A stretch of 11,878 nt of DNA from JBBSOW01 sp038259365. Its GTDB lineage: Bacteria; Actinomycetota; Actinomycetes; Propionibacteriales; Propionibacteriaceae. The notes beneath the pieces were generated by a model, which was not told the DNA's origin, ran no database searches, and worked only from the letters and a program-made list of their open reading frames with translations. How positions within the stretch are numbered: position 1 is the stretch's first letter; each line of letters opens with the position of its first letter. The translations under genes and the position numbers were made by a program. Of the stretch, positions 1 to 6,997 are shown piece by piece. Location: positions 1 through 11,878 of the forward strand of contig JBBSOW010000095.1 of NCBI GenBank assembly GCA_038259365.1, in the 5' to 3' direction.

Positions 1-1082
1 CTACGGCTCAGCAACGCGAGGACGTGCAGACCGGCAAGCATGCCGGTATCGGCCCGCCAGAACTCCCGGAAATAGTAGTGGGCGGAGTGCTCGCCGCCGA
101 AGATCGCGTTGTGCTCGGCCATCGCGGCCTTGACGAAGGTGTGCCCCACCTTGGAGACCACCAGCCGGCCGCCGCGTTCGTCGACCACCTCGGCCACGGT
201 CTGGGAGGTGATGGTGTTGATGACGATGCTCGCCCCGGGCTCGCGCTCGAGCTCTTGGCTGGCGATCAGCGCTGTCACCGCGGAGGGAGACACGACCTCG
301 CCGCGCTCATCGATGATGAAGCAGCGGTCGGCGTCGCCGTCGAAGACCAGGGCCACGTCGGCCTGGTGGGCGCGGACGGCCGCCTGCGCGTCGAGCAGGT
401 TCTCGGGTTCCAGCGGGTTCGGCTGGTGGTTGGGAAAGCTGCCGTCCAGCTCGGTGAACAAGCCGACGAGGTCGACGTTCGACGAACCGAACACCGAGGG
501 CAGCGTGTGCCCGGCCATCCCGTTGCCGGCGTCCGCGACCACCTTGAGCGGGCGGGAGTCGCTGAGCGGCACCAGGGAGAGCAGGTGGGCGGCGTAGTCG
601 CCGAGCATGTCCTGCTCGCGCCGGGTCCCGACCGGCTCGACGCGAGCGACCAGCCCGGGCTCGTCGAGGTCTTGGGCCCGCGCGGCCATGGCGAGGAGGT
701 CGGCCGAGGTGATGGGCCGGGCGCCGGAGAGGCAGAACTTGATGCCGTTGTAGCTGGCCGGATTATGGCTGGCGGTGAACACGACCCCGGGCAGGTCGAG
801 CGAGCCGGAGGCGAACCACAGCTGGTCGGTGCTCGCCAGCCCTATGTCGACGACGTTGGCCCCCGCAGCGATCGCGCCGGCGATGAAAGCCTGGCTCAGC
901 TCGACGCCGGTGGCGCGCATATCGCGGCCCAGCACGAATTCGCGATCCGGCAGGTCCAGGACCTGGAAGGTTTCGACGAAGGCGCGGCCGAGGGCGCAGG
1001 CCCCGTCGAGGTCCCATTGGGCACCGTCGACCCCGGCCAACCCGCGGATGTCATTGGCTTTGAAGATCAGTTGGTTCAACAT
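1..1082 (-). CDS. manB: Phosphomannomutase/phosphoglucomutase, 3' end outside window
   Basis: This is an alpha-D-phosphohexomutase that interconverts hexose-6-phosphate and hexose-1-phosphate in the cytoplasm, feeding GDP-mannose or UDP/ADP-glucose synthesis for the envelope. About 360 residues are present. The family is usually about 450-460 residues, so most of domain 4 (the phosphate-binding C-terminal domain) is missing off the window start. Visible motifs in order are the N-terminal FKANDIRG, the phosphoserine loop TASHNP with catalytic Ser105, the Mg-binding loop DGDADR at 248-253, and the sugar-specificity loop GGEHSAHYYF from about 329. The start is the ATG at 1082-1080, because FKANDIRG follows a few residues later. 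No Shine-Dalgarno precedes it, and a TAGGCT -10-like hexamer lies only 9 nt upstream, so the message may be nearly leaderless. DUF3499 lies 72 nt upstream on the same strand, as in Mycobacterium. The family call is secure. The preference for mannose over glucose is inferred from synteny with M. tuberculosis manB. Confidence 0.95.
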   Translation of the reverse strand, partial: MLNQLIFKANDIRGLAGVDGAQWDLDGACALGRAFVETFQVLDLPDREFVLGRDMRATGVELSQAFIAGAIAAGANVVDIGLASTDQLWFASGSLDLPGVVFTASHNPASYNGIKFCLSGARPITSADLLAMAARAQDLDEPGLVARVEPVGTRREQDMLGDYAAHLLSLVPLSDSRPLKVVADAGNGMAGHTLPSVFGSSNVDLVGLFTELDGSFPNHQPNPLEPENLLDAQAAVRAHQADVALVFDGDADRCFIIDERGEVVSPSAVTALIASQELEREPGASIVINTITSQTVAEVVDERGGRLVVSKVGHTFVKAAMAEHNAIFGGEHSAHYYFREFWRADTGMLAGLHVLALLSR

Positions 1083-1091
1083 GGCGTGTTC

Positions 1092-1120
1092 AGCCTAACG
1101 TCCGCGGCGGCGGGCAGGAA
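1092..1120 (-). promoter_or_regulatory. Candidate promoter of manB, nearly leaderless
   Basis: On the minus strand TAGGCT (1097-1092) fits the actinobacterial TAnnnT -10 consensus. A weak TTCCTG (1120-1115) lies 17 nt upstream as a possible -35, and a better TTGAAT (1125-1120) is too far at 22 nt. The -10 is 9 nt from the manB ATG, so transcription would start only about 2-3 nt before the codon. This agrees with the absence of a ribosome binding site there. The inference rests on spacing alone. Confidence 0.4.
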
Positions 1121-1154
1121 TTCAATGCAGAGCTTGGGGAACCCGGTTAAGAAT

Positions 1155-1517
1155 CTACGCGTCGGGATCGGCCAGCACCGTCAGGTGGCCGCGGCGGTTC
1201 AGCTCCACGATCCCCGGCGGGTGCAGCAGCTTGGCGGGCTCGGGGCTCGGGTCGTAGCTGAGCCCGATCTCGCGGACGGCGTTCGCCAGCGCGAGCAGAT
1301 CGTCGACGGTGGGTTCGGGATCCTCCTCGATGGCCAGCCGAATCACTTCCCACCCGCGTGGGGCGGACAGACCGTGGGAATGGGTCTCGCACAGATCGTA
1401 GGAGCCGGGTTCGGCGCGCAGGGAAAGCGGGCCAAGGACGGCGGTGGAATCGGCGTAGACGTAGGTCAGGGTGGCCGCCGCCGAGCGCCCGCACGCCGTC
1501 TTGCTACACCGCCGCAT
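1155..1517 (-). CDS. DUF3499 family protein
   Basis: This small cytoplasmic protein of 120 residues belongs to an actinobacterial family of unknown function (DUF3499) found next to manB; the M. tuberculosis counterpart is Rv3258c as I recall. The start is the ATG at 1517-1515, giving the family's typical opening MRRCSKTACG. The frame stays open for about 100 codons further upstream, but that extension is Arg/Gly/Pro-rich and looks like non-coding read-through. Cys4, Cys9, Cys43 and His46 (in YDLCETH) form a pattern that could bind one zinc ion. Other conserved-looking pieces are TLTYVYADSTAVLGPL (16-31) and APRGWEVIRL (52-61). The C-terminal half (62-120) is a helical stretch ending in NRRGHLTVLADPDA. 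It sits 72 nt upstream of manB on the same strand and is divergent from the metallopeptidase-like gene. The Shine-Dalgarno is weak (GGTGAGG abuts the ATG). The family call is confident; the function is unknown. Confidence 0.93.
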   Translation of the reverse strand: MRRCSKTACGRSAAATLTYVYADSTAVLGPLSLRAEPGSYDLCETHSHGLSAPRGWEVIRLAIEEDPEPTVDDLLALANAVREIGLSYDPSPEPAKLLHPPGIVELNRRGHLTVLADPDA

Positions 1518-1687
1518 CCTCACCGCTGCGCCCCCACCGCTCGTATCCTCACGAGGCCTGACGCTACCCCTATCCGACCAGATCTCCCGTATCCCGCCGC
1601 CGCGTTTCGCTCTGCGTCGATCGCCGGCCGCGTAGAGTCGGGCCCGCGCTGACAAAGTCGGCCGCGTGCCGAGCAGGAGGAATGTGG
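1518..1687. promoter_or_regulatory. Divergent intergenic region, DUF3499 / metallopeptidase-like gene
   Basis: This 170-bp gap separates two divergently transcribed genes and must hold both promoters. On the plus strand TAGAGT (1633-1638) fits the TAnnnT -10 pattern. On the minus strand a TAGCGT is read about 50 nt before the DUF3499 start. Neither has a recognisable -35 hexamer at 16-19 nt. No small gene or strong hairpin is evident. Confidence 0.3.
1675..1680 (+). promoter_or_regulatory. Ribosome binding site AGGAGG deciding the start of the metallopeptidase-like gene
   Basis: A perfect AGGAGG lies 7 nt before the ATG at 1688 but only 1 nt before the in-frame ATG at 1682. The spacing therefore favours translation from 1688 and rejects the upstream ATG. 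Confidence 0.85.
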
Positions 1688-2122
1688 ATGAACAGACGCC
1701 GCGACCGCCACGACCGCGGCCTGCGCGGACCGTTGGCACGGCCCAACCCCTACACCACGTGGGTGGCGGAGCCGCCGAGGCGGATCGGGCGCACCGAGTT
1801 CTTCTCCCAGGCGGTCGCGCAATCACTGAACAGGATCGCCGACACCTGCCCGCAGTCGCTCGACGGGATCAGCCTGGGCGTCGAGGACGTGCCGTTGTTG
1901 CAAACCGATTGGCAGGCCGACGAGGTCCCCTTGGCCGCGGCCGTCGAACGCAGCGAGGACGCCCCGGCGCAGGTGGTGGTCTACCGGCGGCCGCTGGAAC
2001 ACCGAGCGAGCAGCCGCCAGGGCCTGAGCGATCTGGTGCACCGCACCATCGTGGAACAGCTCGCGGCGTTGACCGGGTTCACCGCGGAGGCGATCGACCC
2101 CGAGGCCGTCGACGAGGACTAG
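1688..2122 (+). CDS. Metallopeptidase-family protein with degenerate (non-HExxH) active site
   Basis: This 144-residue protein occupies the position of M. tuberculosis Rv3259, between the DUF3499/manB pair and whiB2. It resembles the small zincin-like 'metallopeptidase family' of actinobacteria (PF06262-like). Supporting features are an Arg-rich N-terminus (2-14, RGPL at 13-16), a helix FFSQAVAQSLNRIAD (38-52), the strand-like GVEDVP (64-69), VVVYRRPLEHRA (96-107), and a C-terminal helix LVHRTIVEQLAALTG (116-130) followed by an acidic end. In active members that helix carries HExxH. Here the aligned positions read E123-Q-L-A-A127, so both zinc ligands and the catalytic Glu are absent. It is probably a non-catalytic scaffold or regulator; that is inference. 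The start at 1688 is set by a perfect AGGAGG. The stop codon lies inside the first copy of a tandem repeat. It is the only plus-strand gene before fbiA and is convergent with DUF5719. Confidence 0.83.
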   Translation: MNRRRDRHDRGLRGPLARPNPYTTWVAEPPRRIGRTEFFSQAVAQSLNRIADTCPQSLDGISLGVEDVPLLQTDWQADEVPLAAAVERSEDAPAQVVVYRRPLEHRASSRQGLSDLVHRTIVEQLAALTGFTAEAIDPEAVDED

Positions 2123-2160
2123 CAGGGACTAGCAGGGTTGGACTAGCAGTGGACTAGCAG
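2116..2160. repeat. Four copies of GGACTAGCAG at the 3' end of the metallopeptidase-like gene
   Basis: Exact GGACTAGCAG copies lie at 2116-2125, 2126-2135, 2140-2149 and 2151-2160. The first contains the gene's TAG stop at 2120-2122. The others add TAG triplets just after it in various frames. This looks like local duplication by replication slippage; no function is evident. Confidence 0.95.
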
Positions 2161-2208
2161 GGTGGTGTCAACCGGGTACCGCGCAGTAGGTCACCGTTGG
2201 ACACCGCC

Positions 2209-2233
2209 AGCCTGGTGCCATCGCCACCAGGCT
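2209..2233. terminator. Hairpin terminator between convergent genes
   Basis: A perfect 9-bp inverted repeat (AGCCTGGTG at 2209-2217, CACCAGGCT at 2225-2233) has a 7-nt loop. It sits in the 117-bp gap between the convergent metallopeptidase-like gene and DUF5719 and ends 6 nt before the DUF5719 stop. Neither strand has a T-tract, which is usual for high-GC actinobacterial 'I-shaped' hairpins. It could act in both directions. Confidence 0.6.
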
Positions 2234-2239
2234 CGGCCC

Positions 2240-3739
2240 TCAACCCAGGTGCGGATCGCGCTCGACGCCTCCGCCGGTACTACCCCGGGCCGGATTCTGC
2301 AGGCTCAACGCCGTACGGTCCGAACCGTCGGTGAGGATCAGCCCGCCGTAGAGCCGCTCGCCCTCGGGGGTCCGCACGCTCACCCAGGCGGGTCCCCGCT
2401 CGATCGGCACGCTGACCGACGAGCCGGCGCTGACGGTCACCTGCTGGGGCGCGGAGCTGCCCTTTCGACCGAGGGTGACGACCGCGGTGATCGCCTCCTC
2501 GCCGGGATTGGCCAGTGCCAGGGTGCCCGCCTCGCCGGTGATCGCGGCGACGGGGGCCAGGCTCAGCGGAGCGAGGGCACGATTGGCCGCCTGGGAGGCG
2601 ATGTCGGAGTCCGTCGCCGAGACGAATCCGGCACCGATGGGCACGTCGGAGCGCAACCGCAGGCTGACCTGGGTCTTGTCCCAGCCCGGCCCCATGACGA
2701 CGCTGGCGGTGCTCTGCGCCGCGACGTCGATGGGCTCGGCGCCGCTGGGCACGAACGGCCCGTTCTCACCGAGCGCCTCGATGCTGACCTCGGCGCGTCG
2801 CTCCCCGGGATTGAACACGACGAGTTCGCGCTCCCCCGCGCCGCCGGGGATGGCGGCGATGACCTGTTCGGTGGCCGGCTCGGCGCCCGCCACGAAGCCG
2901 TCCTCGCCGGCCGGTTGCGCGTCCCGGCGGACCTCCTGTTGGGCGCTCACCGCCACCCGGCCGCGGCCGGCGTCCACCTCGAGGGCCAGGGCCGAGTCTG
3001 CGGATACGAGACCGGCGAGGGGCACCTCGCGGGTGGATTGTTTCTCGACGACGAGGTTGCGCCCGCCCGGCGCCGCCCGGAAGCCGTCGGCGTCGTAGAC
3101 GGTGAGGTTCACGCTGACCTGGGCCTGATCGGGGTTGGTCAACACGATCCGCGAGGTGTGCTCATCGTCGCTGCGCAACCCCACCAACCACCCCTTGTTG
3201 ATCGCCGAGGCGCAGTTGGCCGCCGAAAGCTGACCCTCGTCACCCGTGGTCAACACCGTGGCGGCGCTCTCCCCCGCCACCTCGCCGGTGGCCCGCACGG
3301 CCGCGGTGGAGGTCAGTTTCAACGACCGGCGGGCTCCGGCGCGGATCTCGTCGAGATGGGCGCCGTCGAGCTCGGAAACCTGGACGGCGCCACCGACGCT
3401 CGACCGGTCGCCGGTGAGGATCTGAACGCGATTCTCCCGTTCGGCCACCACCGGACAGACCGTGGTGGTGCGCAGCGCGAACCCGGGTTGCACCGGTTCG
3501 GGGGCGGACTGGGGGGCCGAGCGTGAGCCGAGGACGAGGACGAGGACCACGACCAGGGCGAGCACGAGCGGCGGCCAGAGCCTGGGCAGCAGCGATCCCA
3601 AGCCGCCGGTTCCGCGGGCCGTCGCGCGACCCCCGCGCGAAACCCCCTCGACGGGTTCCCGCCCCGCTGCCCCGTCGTGCTCGTCGTCGAAGTCGTCGAA
3701 GTCGTCGAAGTCGAGGTCGATCTGGTAGTCCCCGTTCAT
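2240..3739 (-). CDS. DUF5719 family membrane-anchored extracytoplasmic protein
   Basis: This 499-residue protein has an acidic cytoplasmic tail, one TM anchor at about 55-71 (a Leu/Val run after LLPRLWPP) and a large extracytoplasmic part. The outer part (about 72-499) is rich in beta-strand patterns such as RIVLTNPDQAQVSVNLTVYD and ELVVFNPGERRAEVSIE. These 'NPG' strand-turn units recur and suggest tandem Ig-like or beta-sandwich modules. The protein has only two cysteines, C95 and C176, both external, which could form a disulfide. The N-terminal tail contains three FDD units encoded by a 9-bp DNA repeat. The ATG at 3739-3737 overlaps the GT2 gene's TGA in ATGA, with GGAAGG upstream, so translation is probably coupled. 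The architecture and position match the actinobacterial DUF5719 family found beside GT2 membrane glycosyltransferases. Function is unknown; a role as partner of the upstream glycosyltransferase is inference from coupling. Confidence 0.84.
   Translation of the reverse strand: MNGDYQIDLDFDDFDDFDDEHDGAAGREPVEGVSRGGRATARGTGGLGSLLPRLWPPLVLALVVVLVLVLGSRSAPQSAPEPVQPGFALRTTTVCPVVAERENRVQILTGDRSSVGGAVQVSELDGAHLDEIRAGARRSLKLTSTAAVRATGEVAGESAATVLTTGDEGQLSAANCASAINKGWLVGLRSDDEHTSRIVLTNPDQAQVSVNLTVYDADGFRAAPGGRNLVVEKQSTREVPLAGLVSADSALALEVDAGRGRVAVSAQQEVRRDAQPAGEDGFVAGAEPATEQVIAAIPGGAGERELVVFNPGERRAEVSIEALGENGPFVPSGAEPIDVAAQSTASVVMGPGWDKTQVSLRLRSDVPIGAGFVSATDSDIASQAANRALAPLSLAPVAAITGEAGTLALANPGEEAITAVVTLGRKGSSAPQQVTVSAGSSVSVPIERGPAWVSVRTPEGERLYGGLILTDGSDRTALSLQNPARGSTGGGVERDPHLG
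3683..3709. repeat. Three tandem 9-bp repeats encoding FDD units
   Basis: GTCGTCGAA is repeated exactly at 3683-3691, 3692-3700 and 3701-3709. On the minus strand it encodes the acidic phenylalanine pattern of the DUF5719 cytoplasmic tail (about residues 11-19). The unit is a multiple of 3, so copy changes would keep the frame. Confidence 0.95.
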
Positions 3740-6700
3740 CGCGGGGCCCTTCCCCGGCGCGCCACGGCGACGTCGCGCTGGCTAGCGTCTCGACGCACAC
3801 CAGGGGTGGCGCCGATGACGAGGGCGGCCAGGAACAGGAGCTGCAGGCCGGCGAGCCAGCCGCGGGTGGGGGCGGCATAGCGGATCTCCAAGGCCCCGCC
3901 GCCCGCCGGGACGCCGAATCCCTGCTGCCAGCCCGCCTCCACGGGCGCCAACTCGTGGCCCGACAGCTCCGCCCGCCAGTTCGGGTCGCGCGGCTCGCCG
4001 AGCAGCAGCGTCCGCGGGTCGGCGGATTCGAGCACCCGGCCGGTGACCGGTCGGCGGTCCTGGCCGTCGAGCAGGACGCGACGCGCTCCGGTCGGGCCCA
4101 CCGTCCAGACGACGGCACCGCGGTCGGCGATCCCGACGCCGAGCCCGGGGCTGTTCTCCAGGCCGGTGACCTGGCGATCCGTGGCTCCCTCGACCTTCAG
4201 GTAGCCCACCCCCAGCCCGGCCAGGTCCGCGGCCAGCGCGGCGTCGGAGGAGGCCGAGGCGATGCGGGCGACGCCCTCAGACAGCTGGCGCTGCGCCGCG
4301 GGCGAGCCGCCGAGGGAGAATCCGCGCTCGCCGTCGCCTAACGCGGTGCCGCCGTCTTGCACGAGGGACCAGCGCGTCTCACCGGTCAGGTCGACGACGA
4401 GGGCGCGCAGGTTGCTGGGTTCTTTCCCTGCCTTGACGATGAACGGCGGCAGTTGAGCTTGGGCGGTGCGGTGGAGCCGCTTGGCCGCCTCAAGATCGCC
4501 AACGGTAAACGCCTCGGGCGGTTCGGCGGCCACGGCGGCGTCGGACTTCGACGTGGAGGCACCCGACAGCCACCAGGCCGACGTGGCCAGCGTGGCGGCC
4601 AGCAACACGGTAGCGAGCGCCGCGCCGACCCCCCGGGCGGGCCCGCGCGCCGAATCGGCCCGGTGAGCGGGGTGCTCGGCCGTGCCGATCCCGCGGCCGG
4701 ACGCGAGCAGCAGCGACGCGGCCGCGATCAGGAGCCAACCGGCGGCGCTGGGGCGGGCCAGATCCCCCGCCGGGGTGACGGCCACCACGAGGTGAGCGGA
4801 CGCGACGGCGGCCGTCAGCGCGAAGGCGGCGCTGGCCGAGGCCGCCAGGGTGCTCGGGTCGCCCGGCCGCAGCGCCAGCACCGCCAGCCCGCCCACCCAG
4901 CAGAGCGCGAAGACGCCGATCGAGAGCAGCAGCGGCGGTAACCCCGCACCGGGCGTGCGGCCGATGAGCAGATCGAGCGTCGAGGCGGCGGTGCTCGGCA
5001 CCAGGGTGGGGTCGGGACCGGTCAGGAGTCGGCCGGGGTTGGCCCACAGCGTCGGCACCCAGACGAAGAACACCAGCCAGACACCAGCGAAGGCGAGCAG
5101 CCCGGGCAGCCAGCGGTCGCGTCGCAGGGCTGCCCCGGCGAGGATCAGCAGGCCGAGCAGGAGCGACGCGGCCGGGAGCAGGGAGACGACGAAGACGCTC
5201 GCCAGCGCTACCTGGAAGCCGGCCCGCCAGCGGTGCTCACCACCCCAGAACTGCGCCAGCGCCCAGGCGGTCAGCGGCGCCGCGACGGCGAGGCCCAGCA
5301 CCTGCAGATCGCCTCGAGCGAAGGCACCCAAGAGCACGGGCAGGAGGGCGTACAGCAGGCAGAGCAGCATGGCCGTCCAACCCGGCGCGAGCAGCCTCCT
5401 GGAGGCGAGCACGGCGCCGAGGTAGGCGAGCGGAACGCTGCCGCACACCAGCGCCGTGAGCCACCAGTTCGGTTGCCCGAACGCCAGCGTCGAGCCCAGT
5501 GCGGTCAGGCCCACCCAAGGGGCGGACCAGCTGCCAGGAAGCCCCGCGATGGGGTCGAGATAGTTCGCGTACGCCTCGGTGAGGCCGCCGGGGGCGGGGA
5601 GGAGCAGCTGGGCGGTGAGACTACCGCCGGCCAAGAGCTGTCGAGACGCGACGACCGCACCGAGGACCGCGAGCACCAGGCCCACCAGGGTCGGCGAGTG
5701 CCACCAGCGTCGCTGCTCGTGCTCGACCGAATCGATGTCGCCCTCGCCGGTCAGCTCATCGATGGAGGTCTCGGGCCCCTCCTCGCCGCGCCAGGCGCGC
5801 ACCGAATCGTCGATGCCGCCCGCGAGGGTCTCGCCGACGAGCTGGGGGCCGTTCCACCAGCCGGGTCGGAGCCGGGTGGCTTGGTTGCGGCCCTCTTCGG
5901 TGTAGTCGAGCTGGGCGCGGCGCTCTCGCATCCGGCGCAACTCGGCCCCGGAGCCGACGAATCCGCGGACCGCCCTCAGCTCGCCGAGCGAGGCTCTACC
6001 CGCCTTCCCCAGCGCGAGGCCGAGCGCGCGGGCGAGGCCGCCCAATACGAGCCGTAGAGCTGTCCAGGCGGCGGCTGGTCCGGTGCGTTGGGCCGCCACC
6101 GTCCGCATGGCCATGAGCCGATCGAAGCTGCGGGGGTCGGGCCCCGCGAGCGAGCCTTCGCGAACCCCGGCCCGCCCGACCTGTCGGTGCGCCAGCTCGG
6201 CGGCCGGGCAGATGAACACGCCATGCCCGCACAGGTTGGCTCGCCAGCCGAGGTCTTCGCCGTCGCGGAATAGCGGCAGCGCCTCGTCGAAGCCGCCCAG
6301 TTCTTCCCAGACGTCGGCCCGGATGAGCAGGCCGCAGCTCGACAATCCGAGCGTCCTCGCCGGTTCGTCGCGTTGGCCCTGATCCACCTCGCCGGGTTCG
6401 ATGCTCAGGACGCGGCGCCCGGAATCGGTGATGGAGCGCCCCAGCTCGAGGATGCGTCGAGGCTGGCCCCCGCGGGCGGGCTGGAGCAGTTTGGGGCCGA
6501 TCAGCCGGGCCTCGGGCTCGGTGACGGCGAATTCGAGGAGCCTTTGCAGCGAGCTCGGGCTCACCGTGGCGTCGTCGTGCAGCAGCCACAGCCAACCGTG
6601 CCCGGGGTCGGTCGGCTGCACCGAGTCGACGACTCCGTCGGCGCGGTCGGCCTCGAGCGCCGCCTGGACGGCGTCCCCGAAACCGAACGTTGCCGAGCCC

Positions 6701-6948
6701 GTGAACGCGGCGTGGACGACGCCCTCGTCCGCGGCGTCGGCGAGCAGATCGACGCTGGCGTCGGTGGACTCGTTGTCGATGGCCAGCAGCCGCCGGGGGC
6801 CGGTGTGGAGGTTGCTCAGCGAGGCGAGCGTTTGGCCCAGCCACCGCCCGGCCTGCCGGGTGACCAGCACGGCGGTGACGCGTTCTCCGGAGACGTCGAT
6901 GGGGGGCGGCTCCTCGGCCACCCAGTCCCACGGATTGTCTGACTCCAT
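3736..6948 (-). CDS. Large membrane glycosyltransferase with N-terminal family 2 domain
   Basis: At 1070 residues this is the largest gene in the window. Residues about 22-260 form a GT-A fold GT2 domain: RVTAVLVT at the first strand, AIDNESTDAS, the metal/nucleotide-sugar site HDDA at 124-127, and the acceptor-site GGFDEAL...DGEDLGWR with E231-D232. A linker of about 150 residues follows. About ten TM helices lie at roughly 420-795 and one more at 1031-1048. Between them, about 800-1030 forms a soluble, probably extracytoplasmic domain containing LGVGYLKV. Such a layout resembles lipid-linked sugar transferases with external domains, but substrate and product are unknown. The start was placed at the ATG at 6948-6946 (MESDNPWDW). 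CAGGGA lies just upstream, and the 28 upstream codons that remain open look non-coding. The gene follows whiB by 163 nt on the same strand and ends in an ATGA overlap with DUF5719. Neither it nor DUF5719 is present at the corresponding M. tuberculosis locus as I recall it. Confidence 0.9.
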   Translation of the reverse strand: MESDNPWDWVAEEPPPIDVSGERVTAVLVTRQAGRWLGQTLASLSNLHTGPRRLLAIDNESTDASVDLLADAADEGVVHAAFTGSATFGFGDAVQAALEADRADGVVDSVQPTDPGHGWLWLLHDDATVSPSSLQRLLEFAVTEPEARLIGPKLLQPARGGQPRRILELGRSITDSGRRVLSIEPGEVDQGQRDEPARTLGLSSCGLLIRADVWEELGGFDEALPLFRDGEDLGWRANLCGHGVFICPAAELAHRQVGRAGVREGSLAGPDPRSFDRLMAMRTVAAQRTGPAAAWTALRLVLGGLARALGLALGKAGRASLGELRAVRGFVGSGAELRRMRERRAQLDYTEEGRNQATRLRPGWWNGPQLVGETLAGGIDDSVRAWRGEEGPETSIDELTGEGDIDSVEHEQRRWWHSPTLVGLVLAVLGAVVASRQLLAGGSLTAQLLLPAPGGLTEAYANYLDPIAGLPGSWSAPWVGLTALGSTLAFGQPNWWLTALVCGSVPLAYLGAVLASRRLLAPGWTAMLLCLLYALLPVLLGAFARGDLQVLGLAVAAPLTAWALAQFWGGEHRWRAGFQVALASVFVVSLLPAASLLLGLLILAGAALRRDRWLPGLLAFAGVWLVFFVWVPTLWANPGRLLTGPDPTLVPSTAASTLDLLIGRTPGAGLPPLLLSIGVFALCWVGGLAVLALRPGDPSTLAASASAAFALTAAVASAHLVVAVTPAGDLARPSAAGWLLIAAASLLLASGRGIGTAEHPAHRADSARGPARGVGAALATVLLAATLATSAWWLSGASTSKSDAAVAAEPPEAFTVGDLEAAKRLHRTAQAQLPPFIVKAGKEPSNLRALVVDLTGETRWSLVQDGGTALGDGERGFSLGGSPAAQRQLSEGVARIASASSDAALAADLAGLGVGYLKVEGATDRQVTGLENSPGLGVGIADRGAVVWTVGPTGARRVLLDGQDRRPVTGRVLESADPRTLLLGEPRDPNWRAELSGHELAPVEAGWQQGFGVPAGGGALEIRYAAPTRGWLAGLQLLFLAALVIGATPGVRRDASQRDVAVARRGRAPR

Positions 6949-6973
6949 ACATCCCTGCGGCCCGCTGGATTGA

Positions 6974-6997
6974 TTGGGACTGGCCGCGACGTCCCAA
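6974..6997 (-). promoter_or_regulatory. Perfect inverted repeat in the leader of the glycosyltransferase gene
   Basis: TTGGGAC (6974-6980) and GTCCCAA (6991-6997) form a 7-bp perfect inverted repeat with a 10-nt GC-rich spacer. It ends 25 nt upstream of the GT2 ATG. It could be a leader hairpin affecting translation or read-through from whiB, or a dimeric regulator's operator. There is no T-tract and it does not overlap the start. Confidence 0.4.

Noticed and set aside
24..1652. Long plus-strand open frame of 542 codons opposite manB and DUF3499
   Set aside because: It runs across two convincing minus-strand genes and the gap between them, and has no recognisable motif. Long antisense frames are common in GC-rich DNA because stops are rare.
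1682..1684. Upstream ATG of the metallopeptidase-like gene
   Set aside because: It lies 1 nt from the AGGAGG, too close for initiation. The ATG at 1688 has proper spacing.
1518..1826. N-terminal extension of DUF3499 by about 100 codons
   Set aside because: The extension overlaps the divergent metallopeptidase-like gene and is low-complexity. The family's characteristic MRRCS start occurs at 1517.
2116..2160. CRISPR or attachment-site interpretation of the GGACTAGCAG repeats
   Set aside because: The units are only 10 bp with 0-4 bp between them. There are no spacers, integrase or tRNA nearby.
2162..3526. Plus-strand open frame of 454 codons opposite DUF5719
   Set aside because: Its Gly/Arg/His-rich composition and exact antisense position to a TM-anchored gene with good start coupling mark it as a shadow.
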